A stretch of DNA of 64,000 nucleotides from AP-16 sp046727735 (GCA_046727735.1 JBKPDF010000017.1:62001-126000); one strand, 5' to 3'. Counted from the stretch's first letter, positions 16,953 to 26,112 are shown. Made by a program: numbers and translations. The notes: generated by a model from the letters alone, not told the origin.

Positions 16953-17783
16953 TCAGTCCGCCAGCTTGCGCGGTCTCGAGTCCTGGCGCCCGAAGCTGCG
17001 CATCAGAACCAAGATCGTGGCGAGCGTCGCGGCATAGACCGTGAGCTGCATGCCGCTCGGCCGGTCGGTGTAGCCGATCAGCGTGTGCAGCGTTCGCCCG
17101 ACGAGATTGCGGTCCGACAGAATCCAGGAGCTGTCCCACACGATGTCACCCAGCAAGGTGAGCGCATTCGCTTGTTCGAGGAACGCGATCGCCTGCGCAG
17201 CCATTCCGGCCGCGAGAAACGCCAGCAACAGGCTGGTGGCGCCGAACAGGTATCGGCTCGGGATCGTGAGCAGCCCAAAATACGTGAGAAAGCATACCAG
17301 CAGACCGAGCATCAAACCGGAGAGCCCTCCGGACAACAGGGCGATCTGCGAGTCGGCGTCGCTCGCAGCGATTCCGTAGAGGAAAAGCACCACCTCGACG
17401 CCCTCCCGAAGCACCGCGACTGCGACGACGATCGCGAGGCCGATCATCGGTTTCGAGCCGGCGGCGACAGCCTCGCCCACCGCGCGTACTCCGGCCGCAA
17501 GCGCGCGGCCGTGCTGCGCCATCCACACGTTGTGCCAAACCAGCATCGCTGCCGCGATTGCGAGGATAGCGGCGTTGAAAAGCTCCTGGCCGACGCCATC
17601 GAATGCCGCGGACAGCGCGCCGGTGAACACGGCGACAACGGAGGCTCCGAGCGCGCCGGAAAGCACTCCTCCCGCGACCCACCAGCCGCGACCGGCTACC
17701 GTCCTGGTCACGGCCATGACGATGCCGATGATGATGCCGGCTTCGAAAACTTCGCGGAATACGATGATCAGGGCGGCGAGCAT
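16953..17783 (-). CDS. FTR1-family high-affinity iron permease
   Basis: Membrane permease of the FTR1/EfeU family, about 276 aa with seven predicted helices. The two iron-binding REXXE motifs are visible: REVFEAG at about residues 10-16 and REGVEVVLFLYG in the fourth helix. The start at 17783 (MLAALIIVFREVFEAG) is chosen because the family begins with the first motif helix. The frame stays open 34 codons upstream, through the 3' end of the cupredoxin gene. It is the last gene of a minus-strand unit: beta-barrel protein, cupredoxin, permease. It probably imports iron delivered by the cupredoxin-like protein. Confidence 0.9.
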   Translation of the reverse strand: MLAALIIVFREVFEAGIIIGIVMAVTRTVAGRGWWVAGGVLSGALGASVVAVFTGALSAAFDGVGQELFNAAILAIAAAMLVWHNVWMAQHGRALAAGVRAVGEAVAAGSKPMIGLAIVVAVAVLREGVEVVLFLYGIAASDADSQIALLSGGLSGLMLGLLVCFLTYFGLLTIPSRYLFGATSLLLAFLAAGMAAQAIAFLEQANALTLLGDIVWDSSWILSDRNLVGRTLHTLIGYTDRPSGMQLTVYAATLATILVLMRSFGRQDSRPRKLAD

Positions 17784-17793
17784 GATGCTTGCG

Positions 17794-18150
17794 CTATTGC
17801 ACGAGAAGAGTGCCCCTGGTTTCGGGATGGAAATCATCGAAGAAATTGTAGCGACCGGGCTGCAGCGGGCGCAGATTGATGACACCCTGGCTATTCGCCG
17901 CGATCACTTTTTCGACCCGCAGGCTGACACTCTCGAATTCGATCGCCTTGGGGTCGAGATTTCGGATGTTGAGCACGATCGGGCGATTGGCCGGGGCATG
18001 AATCTCGCTCGGCTCGAAGCGCTGATTCTTCACCGCAATCTGCACCGACACCGCTTGCTGGGCATAGGCGCCGATCGACAACGGCAAAAGTGCCGCCGCA
18101 ATCCAGAACGCGGCTCCGATGCGCACGAGTTTGTCCATCACTGAATGCAT
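17794..18150 (-). CDS. Periplasmic cupredoxin-domain protein of the iron-uptake cluster
   Basis: A small exported protein of 118 aa with an N-terminal signal peptide (IGAAFWIAAALLPLSIGAYA). It is followed by a single cupredoxin-like beta-sandwich (VQIAVKNQRFEPSEIHAPAN ... FFDDFHPETRGTLLV). This resembles the Cupredoxin_1 domains of EfeO and FtrB. No classic blue-copper Cys/His/Met set is obvious; an HP near the end is the best ligand candidate. GGAG nine bases before the ATG at 18150 supports that start. It probably binds or oxidises iron for the FTR1 permease 10 bp downstream. Confidence 0.8.
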   Translation of the reverse strand: MHSVMDKLVRIGAAFWIAAALLPLSIGAYAQQAVSVQIAVKNQRFEPSEIHAPANRPIVLNIRNLDPKAIEFESVSLRVEKVIAANSQGVINLRPLQPGRYNFFDDFHPETRGTLLVQ

Positions 18151-18191
18151 TGACGATTTCTCCGCCGATTTATTCCCTGCCGCGGCACGGC

Positions 18192-19097
18192 TCAAAATTC
18201 GATTGCGAGCTTGAGCTTGGCGCGGTGGCGGGAAAAATCGGCGAGGTCGAGCGCGCCCGCCTGGCCCGCCTCGCGGCCGGCGACCTGCACGTTCCAGGCC
18301 GCGGTCACAAAAGCCTTGCGGGTAAGCTGCAGGTAGAGCGTCGGCCCGACATAGACCGCGTCTCCCGTGAAACTGTTGAAAGCGAGGCCGTCATAGTGAC
18401 GCAGATACCAGAGCTCCCCACCGATCAGCAGCGGCGCGGCGGGCCGGAAGGCGATTGCGGTCGAGGCGCCGAGCGTCGATTCCTTCTCCCAGCCGCCCTC
18501 ACCGGTGCGCGTCGTCTCGGGCTCGTACAGCGCGTTGAAGCCGAGAAATACCCGGTTCTCGACCAGCTCGGCATCGGCGTGCAGGCGGGTCTCGAACTCG
18601 AAATTCACCACTTGCTCCCCGCTCGTCTCGTCGACGCGGCGCCACACCGGTTCGGCCGAAACCGTGACGGCAATCGGCGAGGAAGCGCTGCGCTCGACGA
18701 GCAGATAACGCACCTCGCCGAACAGCCCGCCGAAGTTCACGCCGTGGCGGTCGTCGAGGCCGGTGACGCGCGCGATATCGTGAGACGCCACCAAGGCTCC
18801 GAATTCCACCTGCACGAACTGGGTCGGCGTGCGCTCGAATTCGAGCTTGGTTTGGCCGGCGAAGAACCGGCCGTCGCGTTTGCCGAGCGCCGAGATCGTC
18901 TCCGCCGAAAACTCCTTCTCGCCCTCGAGCCCGATGCTCGCGCCTTCGGTGAAGCCGAAGATGTATTTCGTCTCGATCTCGGTGAACGCGCTCTCCTCGG
19001 AGGCGTGCGCGGTTCGCGGATCGAGGAGCGCGAGTGCGACGAGGCTAACAGTCAACAGCGGGCGCGCGGCGGGCCGCGCGTGACAGCGGATGCGCAT
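18192..19097 (-). CDS. Outer-membrane beta-barrel protein of the iron-uptake cluster
   Basis: A predicted outer-membrane protein of about 301 aa. A basic N-terminus and hydrophobic signal (LLTVSLVALALLDPRTAHAS) are followed by alternating amphipathic strands. The protein ends in Phe (LKLAIEF), the usual beta-barrel C-terminal signature. The start is at 19097 (MRIRCHARPAARPLL); the frame runs further upstream without support. It is the first gene of the unit with the cupredoxin and FTR1 genes, behind two ICE-like boxes. A role as porin or metal-entry channel is inferred from context only. Confidence 0.75.
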   Translation of the reverse strand: MRIRCHARPAARPLLTVSLVALALLDPRTAHASEESAFTEIETKYIFGFTEGASIGLEGEKEFSAETISALGKRDGRFFAGQTKLEFERTPTQFVQVEFGALVASHDIARVTGLDDRHGVNFGGLFGEVRYLLVERSASSPIAVTVSAEPVWRRVDETSGEQVVNFEFETRLHADAELVENRVFLGFNALYEPETTRTGEGGWEKESTLGASTAIAFRPAAPLLIGGELWYLRHYDGLAFNSFTGDAVYVGPTLYLQLTRKAFVTAAWNVQVAGREAGQAGALDLADFSRHRAKLKLAIEF

Positions 19098-19206
19098 TGC
19101 ATGCTCTCGATCTGCGGGGTTCAAGGCCGCGCAATCAAGCATCGCCCAAACAGCGGCGAACCTAGATGGCCGCGCGCGCACGCGCTGTCAAGCAAACAAA
19201 CAAATA

Positions 19207-19245
19207 TTGGAACGCTTCTAATCGCGTGGATTAGGATTATTCCAA
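19207..19245 (-). promoter_or_regulatory. Two ICE-like (Irr) boxes upstream of the iron-uptake cluster
   Basis: TTGGAACGCTTCTAA (19207-19221, plus strand) and TTGGAATAATCCTAA (19231-19245, read on the minus strand) share the form TTGGAA-N3-TYCTAA. They face each other 9 bp apart. This resembles the rhizobial iron-control element recognised by Irr, roughly TTTAGAA-N3-TTCTAAA. They lie 110-150 bp upstream of the beta-barrel gene, in its only upstream gap. Irr usually represses uptake genes' opposites or activates from distal sites, so the sign of control cannot be read here. Confidence 0.55.
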
Positions 19246-19305
19246 TTCAAAATGCGACGATAGTCGAATGCGACGCATTCGCCGCGTGACCAGACCCTGC
19301 ATCGT

Positions 19306-20094
19306 TCACTCCGCGAGCGGCAGGATCGCGCGTCCGCGCAACACCGCTTCGGCGGCCGCGGTCGGCCGTCCTGCATCGTCGTTGAGAACGAAGCCGGGCA
19401 GCAAGCGCAGCGGCGCGCGGCTCGATTTCACGGCGCGCAGCAGCACGCGGATCGCGGCCGCGCCGGGGCGGGGATGCACGGGCAACACCGTGACCGCCCC
19501 GAAATGCCCATCCAGCGCCGCGAGCGCCTCGGCCAGGCCGTCGCCGCGCCAGATGAATGTCAGCACGCCTTTCGGCTCGAGCAGCCGCACGGCGATCCCG
19601 ACCCAAGCGGACAACCGCTCCCGCGGAGCGACATGCGCCAGCCGCCGCGCCGCGTGGGGCGAGGCTCTTTGCCGCAGCTGGTCGTTGAACGGCGGGTTCA
19701 TCAGCACCCGGTCCGCCGCTGCGATCCCGGCGGCGGCGAATTCGCGCGGCGATGCCTCGACGTCGAGCGCCACCGCGCGCACGCGGTCGGACAAGTCGTT
19801 CGCCGCGATGTTGTCGCGCGCCAACGTGACGAGCTCAGCGTCGACCTCGACCAGAACGACCTCGAGGCCGGGCACGCGCGACGCCAGCGCGAGACCCGCT
19901 GCGCCGACCCCGGCGAACAGATCGACGGCGCGCTGACCCGTCGCAGCATCGGTCGCGGCGGCCAGCAGGATCGCATCGTGGCCGACGCGGTGTCCGTCGC
20001 GCGGCTGGCGCAGCGCCAGCCGGCCGCCGAGCACGGTATCGCAGGTGACCGGATCGCGCGCCTCAGCCGGCATCGGGGCGCAGCTCGTGGCCAT
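19306..20094 (-). CDS. tRNA1(Val) adenine-N6 methyltransferase-like protein (TrmN6 type)
   Basis: SAM-dependent methyltransferase of 262 aa, resembling the COG4123 family that modifies A37 of tRNA-Val. The SAM-binding motif VDLFAGVGAAGLALA lies at about residues 57-71, and the catalytic amino-methyltransferase motif NPPFND at about 133-138. The N-terminus contains LGGRLALRQPRDGHRVGHDA, a family signature. It overlaps the upstream DUF2007 gene by 32 bp, so the two are translationally coupled. An ATG at 20073 is an alternative start. Confidence 0.86.
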   Translation of the reverse strand: MATSCAPMPAEARDPVTCDTVLGGRLALRQPRDGHRVGHDAILLAAATDAATGQRAVDLFAGVGAAGLALASRVPGLEVVLVEVDAELVTLARDNIAANDLSDRVRAVALDVEASPREFAAAGIAAADRVLMNPPFNDQLRQRASPHAARRLAHVAPRERLSAWVGIAVRLLEPKGVLTFIWRGDGLAEALAALDGHFGAVTVLPVHPRPGAAAIRVLLRAVKSSRAPLRLLPGFVLNDDAGRPTAAAEAVLRGRAILPLAE

Positions 20095-20293
20095 AGCCCG
20101 CGTTCTCCAGCAGGCGCCGCGCGGTGCGGGCGTACTCCTCGGGGACCAGGATGCGGCGCGGCAAAATGCCGAGCGAGCCTTCGAGCACGCTCATGTTTTG
20201 GTCGAAGACGTGATGGGGAATTCCGGCACCCTGCAGCAGAGCGCCGATCGCCGAAACCAGCACCGCGTCGTTGGTGCGGATGAGTTCGCGCAC
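20063..20293 (-). CDS. DUF2007-domain protein
   Basis: A 76-residue protein, VRELIRTNDAVLVSAIGALL followed by a core containing DQNMSVLEGSLGILPRRILV. This is the DUF2007 pattern, a small alpha/beta fold of the PII-like or signal-transducing type with no established function. The GTG start at 20293 is chosen because GGGAGG precedes it at five bases and because family members begin right at the ELIRTND segment. An ATG at 20374 would add 27 unsupported residues. It overlaps the TrmN6-like gene. Confidence 0.85.
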   Translation of the reverse strand: MRELIRTNDAVLVSAIGALLQGAGIPHHVFDQNMSVLEGSLGILPRRILVPEEYARTARRLLENAGYGHELRPDAG

Positions 20294-20441
20294 GCTCGCC
20301 TCCCGGTCGTCGCCGTGCAAATGCCGGGCGGGCGCGGATGCGGCCCACCTGCCCCGGACTTGCGGCTTTGGCATGGTGTTTCTATTCTGCGATCGGCGGC
20401 TTGTCCAAACATGCCGGGAACGGACGGCCGGCATTTCCCCC

Positions 20442-21488
20442 ATGACCGTTGCGCCGTTCCCAAGCCGCCCGGAGAATGCCTTGGCCGTCGTCATCCCATT
20501 CGAAGCCCAGCCGGCCTCGATCGATCCGCTGACCGAGCACGTCAACGCCGACATGGAGCGCGTCAACGCTACCATCCTGGCGCGGACCGGATCGGAAGTG
20601 ACGATGATCCCGGAAATCGCCAATCATCTGATCGGCTCCGGCGGCAAACGGCTGCGCCCGATGCTGACCTTGGCGATGGCGCGGCTCGTCGGATATCGCG
20701 GCGACGGCCACGTGAAGCTCGCGGCGTCCGTGGAATTCATGCATACCGCGACCCTGCTGCACGACGACGTTGTCGACGAGAGCGAGATGCGGCGCGGCAG
20801 GCTGGCGGCGCGCATGCTGTGGGGCAACGAAGCGAGCGTGCTGGTCGGCGACTTTCTGCTCGGCCAGGCGTTCAAGATGATGGTCGAGGTCGGCTCGCTG
20901 CGCGCGCTCGAGATCCTGTCCTGCGCGGCGGCGGTGATCGCCGAGGGCGAGGTGATGCAGCTCGCGGCCGCCAAGAACACCGCGACCACGGAAGACGAAT
21001 ATCTCGCGGTGATCCGCGCCAAGACCGCGGAATTGTTCGCGGCGGCGTGCGAGGTCGGTCCGGTGCTGGCATCGCGGCCGCGGCCCGAACAGGCGGCCTG
21101 CCGCTCGTTCGGCATGAATCTCGGCATCGCTTTCCAGCTGGTCGACGACGCGCTCGATTACGGCGGCAAGTCCGCGAGGCTCGGCAAGAACGCCGGCGAC
21201 GATTTTCGCGAAGGCAAGATCACGCTTCCGGTCGTGCTGTCGTTCCGCCGCGGCTCCGAGCACGAACGGAGTTTCTGGCGGCGCACGCTCGAACAGGGCG
21301 ACGTCGCCGAGAAAGACCTCGAGACCGCGCTGGGTCTGATGGTGAAGCACCGCGCGCTCGAGGACACGATCCGCCGCGCGCAGCACTACGGCGCGATCGC
21401 CAAGGACGCGCTGGCGTTGTTTCCGGATTCGGCGATGAAGGCCGCGCTCAGCGAAACCGTGGATTTCTGCATCCGGCGTACGCAGTGA
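20442..21488 (+). CDS. Polyprenyl diphosphate synthase (octaprenyl/decaprenyl type)
   Basis: Long-chain trans-prenyltransferase, about 348 aa, which makes the ubiquinone side chain from IPP and an allylic diphosphate. The first aspartate-rich motif, LLHDDVVDESEMRRG, is at about residues 102-116. The second, FQLVDDALDYGG, is near 232-243. The conserved GGKRLRP for IPP binding is present. Alphaproteobacteria usually make Q10, so a decaprenyl product is likely, but chain length cannot be read here. The start at 20442 is the first ATG matching the family N-terminus. It is divergent from the DUF2007 gene. Confidence 0.93.
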   Translation: MTVAPFPSRPENALAVVIPFEAQPASIDPLTEHVNADMERVNATILARTGSEVTMIPEIANHLIGSGGKRLRPMLTLAMARLVGYRGDGHVKLAASVEFMHTATLLHDDVVDESEMRRGRLAARMLWGNEASVLVGDFLLGQAFKMMVEVGSLRALEILSCAAAVIAEGEVMQLAAAKNTATTEDEYLAVIRAKTAELFAAACEVGPVLASRPRPEQAACRSFGMNLGIAFQLVDDALDYGGKSARLGKNAGDDFREGKITLPVVLSFRRGSEHERSFWRRTLEQGDVAEKDLETALGLMVKHRALEDTIRRAQHYGAIAKDALALFPDSAMKAALSETVDFCIRRTQ

Positions 21489-21509
21489 GCGGAGATACTG
21501 ACATAGAAC

Positions 21510-21620
21510 GTCGTCCCGGGGCCCGAGCGAAGCGAGGGAACCCGGGATCCATGACCACTGTCGGCGCGTCTCTTTTCACTCGTTGTTCATGGGTTCCGGG
21601 TTCGGCGCCCCGGAATGACG
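21510..21620. repeat. Palindromic element, family A copy 2
   Basis: CGTCGTCCCGGGGC ... GGGATCCATGACCAC on the left and TTGTTCATGGGTTCCGGG ... CCCCGGAATGACG on the right. It fills the gap between the convergent polyprenyl synthase and ispE genes, where it may serve as a transcription end signal. Confidence 0.8.
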
Positions 21621-21640
21621 TCGCATGGTGCATTCGCATT

Positions 21641-22537
21641 TCACCGCAGCGTCGTCGCGCGGATCCACCAACGCGGATGCGCGGCGCGCAAGCGACGCGC
21701 GGCGACGAGCGCGGCGCGCGCGCTCGGAAAAATGCCGAAGCAGGTCGCGCCGGAGCCCGACATCCGCGCGAGCTCGCATTGCGGCAGCGCCCGCAGATCC
21801 GTCAGCGCCTCGGCGATGGCCGGCGCCAGCGAGATCGCGGCTTGCTCGAGATCGTTGCGATGCTCGCGCACGAGGCAAAGCAGCGCGTCATGCTCGCGCG
21901 GGATCGCCGCGGTCTGGAGCGCCGCCAGGTCCTTGCGTCGACGCGCGCCGGATTGCGCCGCAAAGGCGGCGAATACGTCCTTGGTCGCGAGCGCGACCGC
22001 GGGATTGACCAGCACGACGGGGCATTTCGGCAAGGTGAGCGGTGCCGAGAGGATTTCGCCGATGCCGCGGACGAGCCGCGCCTGCCCGGCGAGGCAGACC
22101 GGCACGTCGGCTCCGGTCGCGCACGCCGCTTCGGCGAGGCGCGGATCGTCGAGCCCAAGGCCGTTCAAGCGGGCGATGAGGCGCAGCGCCGCTGCCGCGT
22201 CGCTCGAGCCGCCGCCGATCCCGGCCGCGACCGGCAATCGCTTCGAGAGCGCGAACCGGCCGAGCACCAAGCCCGGAATGCGCGCGGAAAGTTCGCGGGC
22301 GGCCTCGAGCACCAGATTGCCGCCGGCTCCCGCAAGCACGGTCGCGAACGGTCCGTGCGCATCGACCGCAAGCGTCTCGCCGGGGAACAGATGCAGCCGG
22401 TCGGAGACGCGCGCGAATGCGATCAGGCTTTCGAGCTCGTGATAGCCGTCGGGACGGCGGCCGCGTATTTCGAGCGTCAGATTGATTTTCGCGGGCGCGG
22501 CTTCGACGAGCGGCGTTACGGCCCGCGGCACAGCCAC
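21641..22537 (-). CDS. ispE: 4-diphosphocytidyl-2-C-methyl-D-erythritol kinase
   Basis: GHMP-family kinase of 298 aa catalysing the ATP-dependent 2-phosphorylation step of the MEP isoprenoid pathway in the cytosol. Substrate and Mg positions lie in APAKINLTLEIRGRRPDGYH (about 14-33). The glycine-rich ATP loop is LPVAAGIGGGSSDAAAALR (about 99-117), and the third GHMP motif is ARMSGSGATCFGIF near 264. It is placed opposite the polyprenyl synthase gene, which uses the same pathway's product, and 15 bp downstream of the TPR gene. Confidence 0.96.
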   Translation of the reverse strand: MAVPRAVTPLVEAAPAKINLTLEIRGRRPDGYHELESLIAFARVSDRLHLFPGETLAVDAHGPFATVLAGAGGNLVLEAARELSARIPGLVLGRFALSKRLPVAAGIGGGSSDAAAALRLIARLNGLGLDDPRLAEAACATGADVPVCLAGQARLVRGIGEILSAPLTLPKCPVVLVNPAVALATKDVFAAFAAQSGARRRKDLAALQTAAIPREHDALLCLVREHRNDLEQAAISLAPAIAEALTDLRALPQCELARMSGSGATCFGIFPSARAALVAARRLRAAHPRWWIRATTLR

Positions 22538-22552
22538 GGCGATGCGGACGGG

Positions 22553-24301
22553 TCAGCCGCCGTTTCCCGCGGGTTTTCTCTTCGCCGCCTCCGCGGCCGA
22601 GGAGGTCTCGTCCAGGAGCCCGGTCTTGAGCTTCTCCTGGATTTTGTTGAGATCTTCCGGCTCGGGATTGAGGTCGCGCGCGTGCGACCACTGGAACTGC
22701 GCCTCCAGCGTGCGCCCGACCTTCCAATAGGCGTCGCCCAAATGGTCGTTGATCGTCGGATCTTCCGGCTTGAGCTCGACGGCGCGCTCCAGATGCTTCA
22801 CCGCCTCGTCGAATTTCGAGATGCGGAAATAGGCCCAGCCGAGCGAATCGACGATGTAGCCGTCGTCCGGCCGCTGCTCGACCGCGCGCTTGATCATGCG
22901 CATGCCGTCATCGAGATTGACGCCCTGGTCGACCCAGGAATAGCCGAGATAATTCAGCACGTGCGGCTGATCCGGGAAGAGCTCGAGCGCCTTCTTCAGG
23001 TCGGCTTCGGCGCGGCTCCATTGTTTGGACCGCTCGTAGCAGATGCCGCGGAAATAAAAGATCAGCCAGTGCTGCTTCTCGGGCTTGGCGATCGAGTCGA
23101 TGCCCTTGCCGTAGACGTCGGCGCAGGCCTTGAACTGCTTGCGCCCGCGCAAGAGGTTGCCGAGCGCCATGACGGCTTCGAGATCGGCCGGCCGCGCCGC
23201 CACGAGCTTTTCGAGATGGGCCTTGGCCTCCTCGGTGCGATCGAGCGTATCGAGATCGACCGCGAGCTGAATTTCGGCGTTGCGCCGCAGCGGAGAATCC
23301 TCAGACACCCGCTGGTAGGCCTTGATGGCGAGCTGCGGCTTCTTGAGGTTCTCGTAAAGGTCCGCGAGCGAGAGCAGCGCGAGCGGCTGCTCGGGCGCGA
23401 GATAGATCGCAAGCTGCAGATAGACGAGCGCGAGGTCTTCGCCGCCCTGGCGGCCGAGCGAGGCGCCGAGGCCGTAGAGCACCTCGGCGGCGCCGGCCTG
23501 CGGATTCTGCACGAGCGGCGGCAGCTTGCCGCCCTTGCCGATCTCGCGCATCGCCTCGACGACCAGCGGATGCCGCGCCAGGACCTTGTCGAAATCCTGA
23601 AACACCTTGAGCGCCTCGTCCTTCGACAGGTTGCGCGAGGCCCAGCTGCCGTACGCTTGCACCGCGCGCAGCGCATTGCTGTCGAGCTTGTGGGCGCGCT
23701 CGAGCCGCTTGCCCGCATCTTTGCGGTTGTTCGCGAGATCGAGAATCAGCCCGGCATGCATGTCCTTGAAGATGCCGTACCAGTCGGGTCCGGCGAGGCG
23801 GTCGATGGTCTCGATTGCGGATTTGGTCTCGTTCGAACCGTAGAGCGTCCAGCCGGACAGCAAGGTCGCGGTCAGATCGGCGATCGGTCCGCGCACGGAT
23901 TGCGCCAGATGCTGCCGCGCCGCCGGATATTGCTTCTGCTTGATGGCGCGCACGCCGAGCACCAGGCGCGCGATCCGGTGGCCGTGGTCGACCTGCACGA
24001 TGCGCTCAGCGAGCCGCACCGCCTCCTCGATCTCGCCGTCGGCAAGCACCGCCAGGAACGCACGCTCGAGCAATTCCGGATTCTTCGGATCGGCCTTGAG
24101 CGCGGCGCGGTAATAAGCCGCTGCGGCCGCGGAATCGCGCTCCGCGCCGGCCTCGCGGGCGGCCAGATAATTGCCGGCGGGCGAGACGCGGGACAGCTCC
24201 GCGGGCGTCGGCGCCTGGGCGCTGATCGTGATCGGCAACGCCGTTGCTGCGGCGGCAAGCATCACGCCGGCCGCGCGCCGAATCAGCTGCGAAAGAGTCA
24301 C
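22553..24301 (-). CDS. Exported tetratricopeptide-repeat protein
   Basis: A TPR protein of about 582 aa. The GTG start at 24301 places a signal peptide at the N-terminus (GVMLAAAATALPITISAQA). A longer reading from 24409 would put 36 residues before it. Repeats run throughout, with consensus-like units such as AAAYYRAALKADPKNPELLE near the start. The last three include VLNYLGYSWVDQG, IVDSLGWAYFRISKFDEAV and INDHLGDAYWKVGRTLEA. A role as a periplasmic scaffold is inferred. The tail is Lys/Ala-rich. It lies 15 bp upstream of ispE on the same strand. Confidence 0.85.
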   Translation of the reverse strand: MTLSQLIRRAAGVMLAAAATALPITISAQAPTPAELSRVSPAGNYLAAREAGAERDSAAAAAYYRAALKADPKNPELLERAFLAVLADGEIEEAVRLAERIVQVDHGHRIARLVLGVRAIKQKQYPAARQHLAQSVRGPIADLTATLLSGWTLYGSNETKSAIETIDRLAGPDWYGIFKDMHAGLILDLANNRKDAGKRLERAHKLDSNALRAVQAYGSWASRNLSKDEALKVFQDFDKVLARHPLVVEAMREIGKGGKLPPLVQNPQAGAAEVLYGLGASLGRQGGEDLALVYLQLAIYLAPEQPLALLSLADLYENLKKPQLAIKAYQRVSEDSPLRRNAEIQLAVDLDTLDRTEEAKAHLEKLVAARPADLEAVMALGNLLRGRKQFKACADVYGKGIDSIAKPEKQHWLIFYFRGICYERSKQWSRAEADLKKALELFPDQPHVLNYLGYSWVDQGVNLDDGMRMIKRAVEQRPDDGYIVDSLGWAYFRISKFDEAVKHLERAVELKPEDPTINDHLGDAYWKVGRTLEAQFQWSHARDLNPEPEDLNKIQEKLKTGLLDETSSAAEAAKRKPAGNGG

Positions 24302-24456
24302 GGGTTGAGGCTCTCCATCGGACGGGCGTTGCCGGTTGAGCGCCGCCCCCGGTCCGGCCGCAGAATGGACGGTTTGCGTGCCGCCCGCAAGGATCGGCCG
24401 GCGCAGCACGCGCCGGAAGCCCTACGAGTCGAGCGCGGCAAAACTGCGGCCGACCG

Positions 24457-26112
24457 TCACATATTCGGGTAATTCGGCCCGCCGCCGCCCTCAGGGGTCA
24501 CCCAGGTGATGCTGCGGTTCGGATCCTTGATGTCGCAGGTTTTGCAGTGGACGCAATTCTGGGCGTTGATCACGAAGCGTGGTTCCGAGCCCTCCTCCAC
24601 CCACTCGTAGACGCCCGCCGGACAATACCGCGCCGACGGCCCGCCGTAGACGTCGTGCTCGGAAGCCTTCTGCAGCGCCATGTCGCGCACCAAAAGATGC
24701 ACCGGCTGATCTTCCTCGTGGTTGGTGTTCGACAAAAACACCGAGGAGAGCCGATCGAAGGTGAGCTTGCCGTCGGGCTTGGGATAGGCGATCGGCTTGC
24801 ACTGCGCCGCGGGCTTGAGCGTTTGGGAATCCGGTTTGCCGTGCGAGAGCGTGCCGAACAGCGAAAAGCCCAGCGTGTTCGTCCACATGTCGAGCCCGCC
24901 GAGCGCGACGCCGAGCGCCGTGCCGAATTTCGACCACAACGGTTTGACGTTGCGCACCCGCCATAGATCGCGCCCGATGTCGGAGGAACGCCACGCCGCC
25001 TCGTAACCGGAGAGCTCGTCGTGGGAGTGACCCTCGGCGATCGCCTTCGCGACGTGCTCGGCCGCGAGCATCGCGGACAGCATCGCGTTGTGGGTGCCCT
25101 TGATGCGCGGCACGTTCATGAACCCGGCCGCGCATCCCACGAGCGCTCCGCCCGGAAACACGAGCTTCGGGACCGATTGCCACCCGCCTTCCGTGAGCGC
25201 GCGGGCGCCGTAGGCGAGGCGTTTGCCGCCTTCGAACGTGCCGCGCACCAGCGGATGGGTCTTGAAGCGCTGAAACTCCTCAAACCCCGAAATCCAGGGA
25301 TTGGCATAGTTGAGGTGCAGGACGAATCCGACCGAAACGAGATTCCGATCGAAATGATAAAGAAACGAGCCGCCGCCGGTGCGGTTGTCGAGCGGCCAGC
25401 CGAAGGTGTGTTGGACGAGACCCGGCCTGTGCTTGTCGGGCGCAACCTCCCACAGCTCTTTGAGGCCCAGTCCGAATTTCGGCGGATTGCGGTCGCGACC
25501 GAGATCGAAACGCGAGATGAGAATTTTGGAAAGATTGCCACGCGCGCCTTCGGCAAACAGCGTGTATTTGCCGCGCAGCTCCATGCCGCGGGCGAAATTG
25601 TCCTTGGGCTTGCCGTCCTTGCCGATGCCCATGTCCCCGGTCGCCACGCCGACGACCTCGCCGTTCTGCCCGAACAGGACTTCGGCGGCGGCGAACCCTG
25701 GATAAATCTCGACCCCGGCCGCTTCCGCCTTGGCGGCGAGCCAGCGGCAGACATTGCCGAGCGAGACGACGAAATTGCCGTGGTTCGACATCAGCGGCGG
25801 CATCGGCGAAGCCGGAAGCCGCACGGCGCCGGCGGGCCCGAGCCAATAGAACCGGTCTTCGGTGACCGGCTGCTTGATCGGACTGTCCTCCTCGCGCCAG
25901 CCGGGCAGCAGGCGATCGAGCGCGATCGGATCGATCACCGCGCCGGACAGGATATGCGCGCCGACCTCCGAGCCCTTTTCGACGACGACGACGGCGAGAT
26001 CCGGATTGAGCTGCTTCAGCCGGATGGCGGCGACGAGACCCGCGGGACCGGCGCCGACGATCACCACGTCGAATTCCATCGCTTCGCGGGCAGGTAGTTC
26101 GTTCGCCGCCAT
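24457..26112 (-). CDS. Electron transfer flavoprotein-ubiquinone oxidoreductase
   Basis: Membrane-associated FAD/4Fe-4S enzyme of 551 aa that passes electrons from ETF (fatty and amino acid oxidation) to ubiquinone. The FAD dinucleotide motif VVIVGAGPAGLVAAIRL is at about residues 15-31. The C-terminal ferredoxin-like cluster ligands are in NCVHCKTCDIKDPNRSI, and it ends GGGGPNYPNM as family members do. The start at 26112 is supported by GGGAGGAGG directly upstream. The length matches the family. No etfAB genes are in the window. Confidence 0.97.
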   Translation of the reverse strand: MAANELPAREAMEFDVVIVGAGPAGLVAAIRLKQLNPDLAVVVVEKGSEVGAHILSGAVIDPIALDRLLPGWREEDSPIKQPVTEDRFYWLGPAGAVRLPASPMPPLMSNHGNFVVSLGNVCRWLAAKAEAAGVEIYPGFAAAEVLFGQNGEVVGVATGDMGIGKDGKPKDNFARGMELRGKYTLFAEGARGNLSKILISRFDLGRDRNPPKFGLGLKELWEVAPDKHRPGLVQHTFGWPLDNRTGGGSFLYHFDRNLVSVGFVLHLNYANPWISGFEEFQRFKTHPLVRGTFEGGKRLAYGARALTEGGWQSVPKLVFPGGALVGCAAGFMNVPRIKGTHNAMLSAMLAAEHVAKAIAEGHSHDELSGYEAAWRSSDIGRDLWRVRNVKPLWSKFGTALGVALGGLDMWTNTLGFSLFGTLSHGKPDSQTLKPAAQCKPIAYPKPDGKLTFDRLSSVFLSNTNHEEDQPVHLLVRDMALQKASEHDVYGGPSARYCPAGVYEWVEEGSEPRFVINAQNCVHCKTCDIKDPNRSITWVTPEGGGGPNYPNM

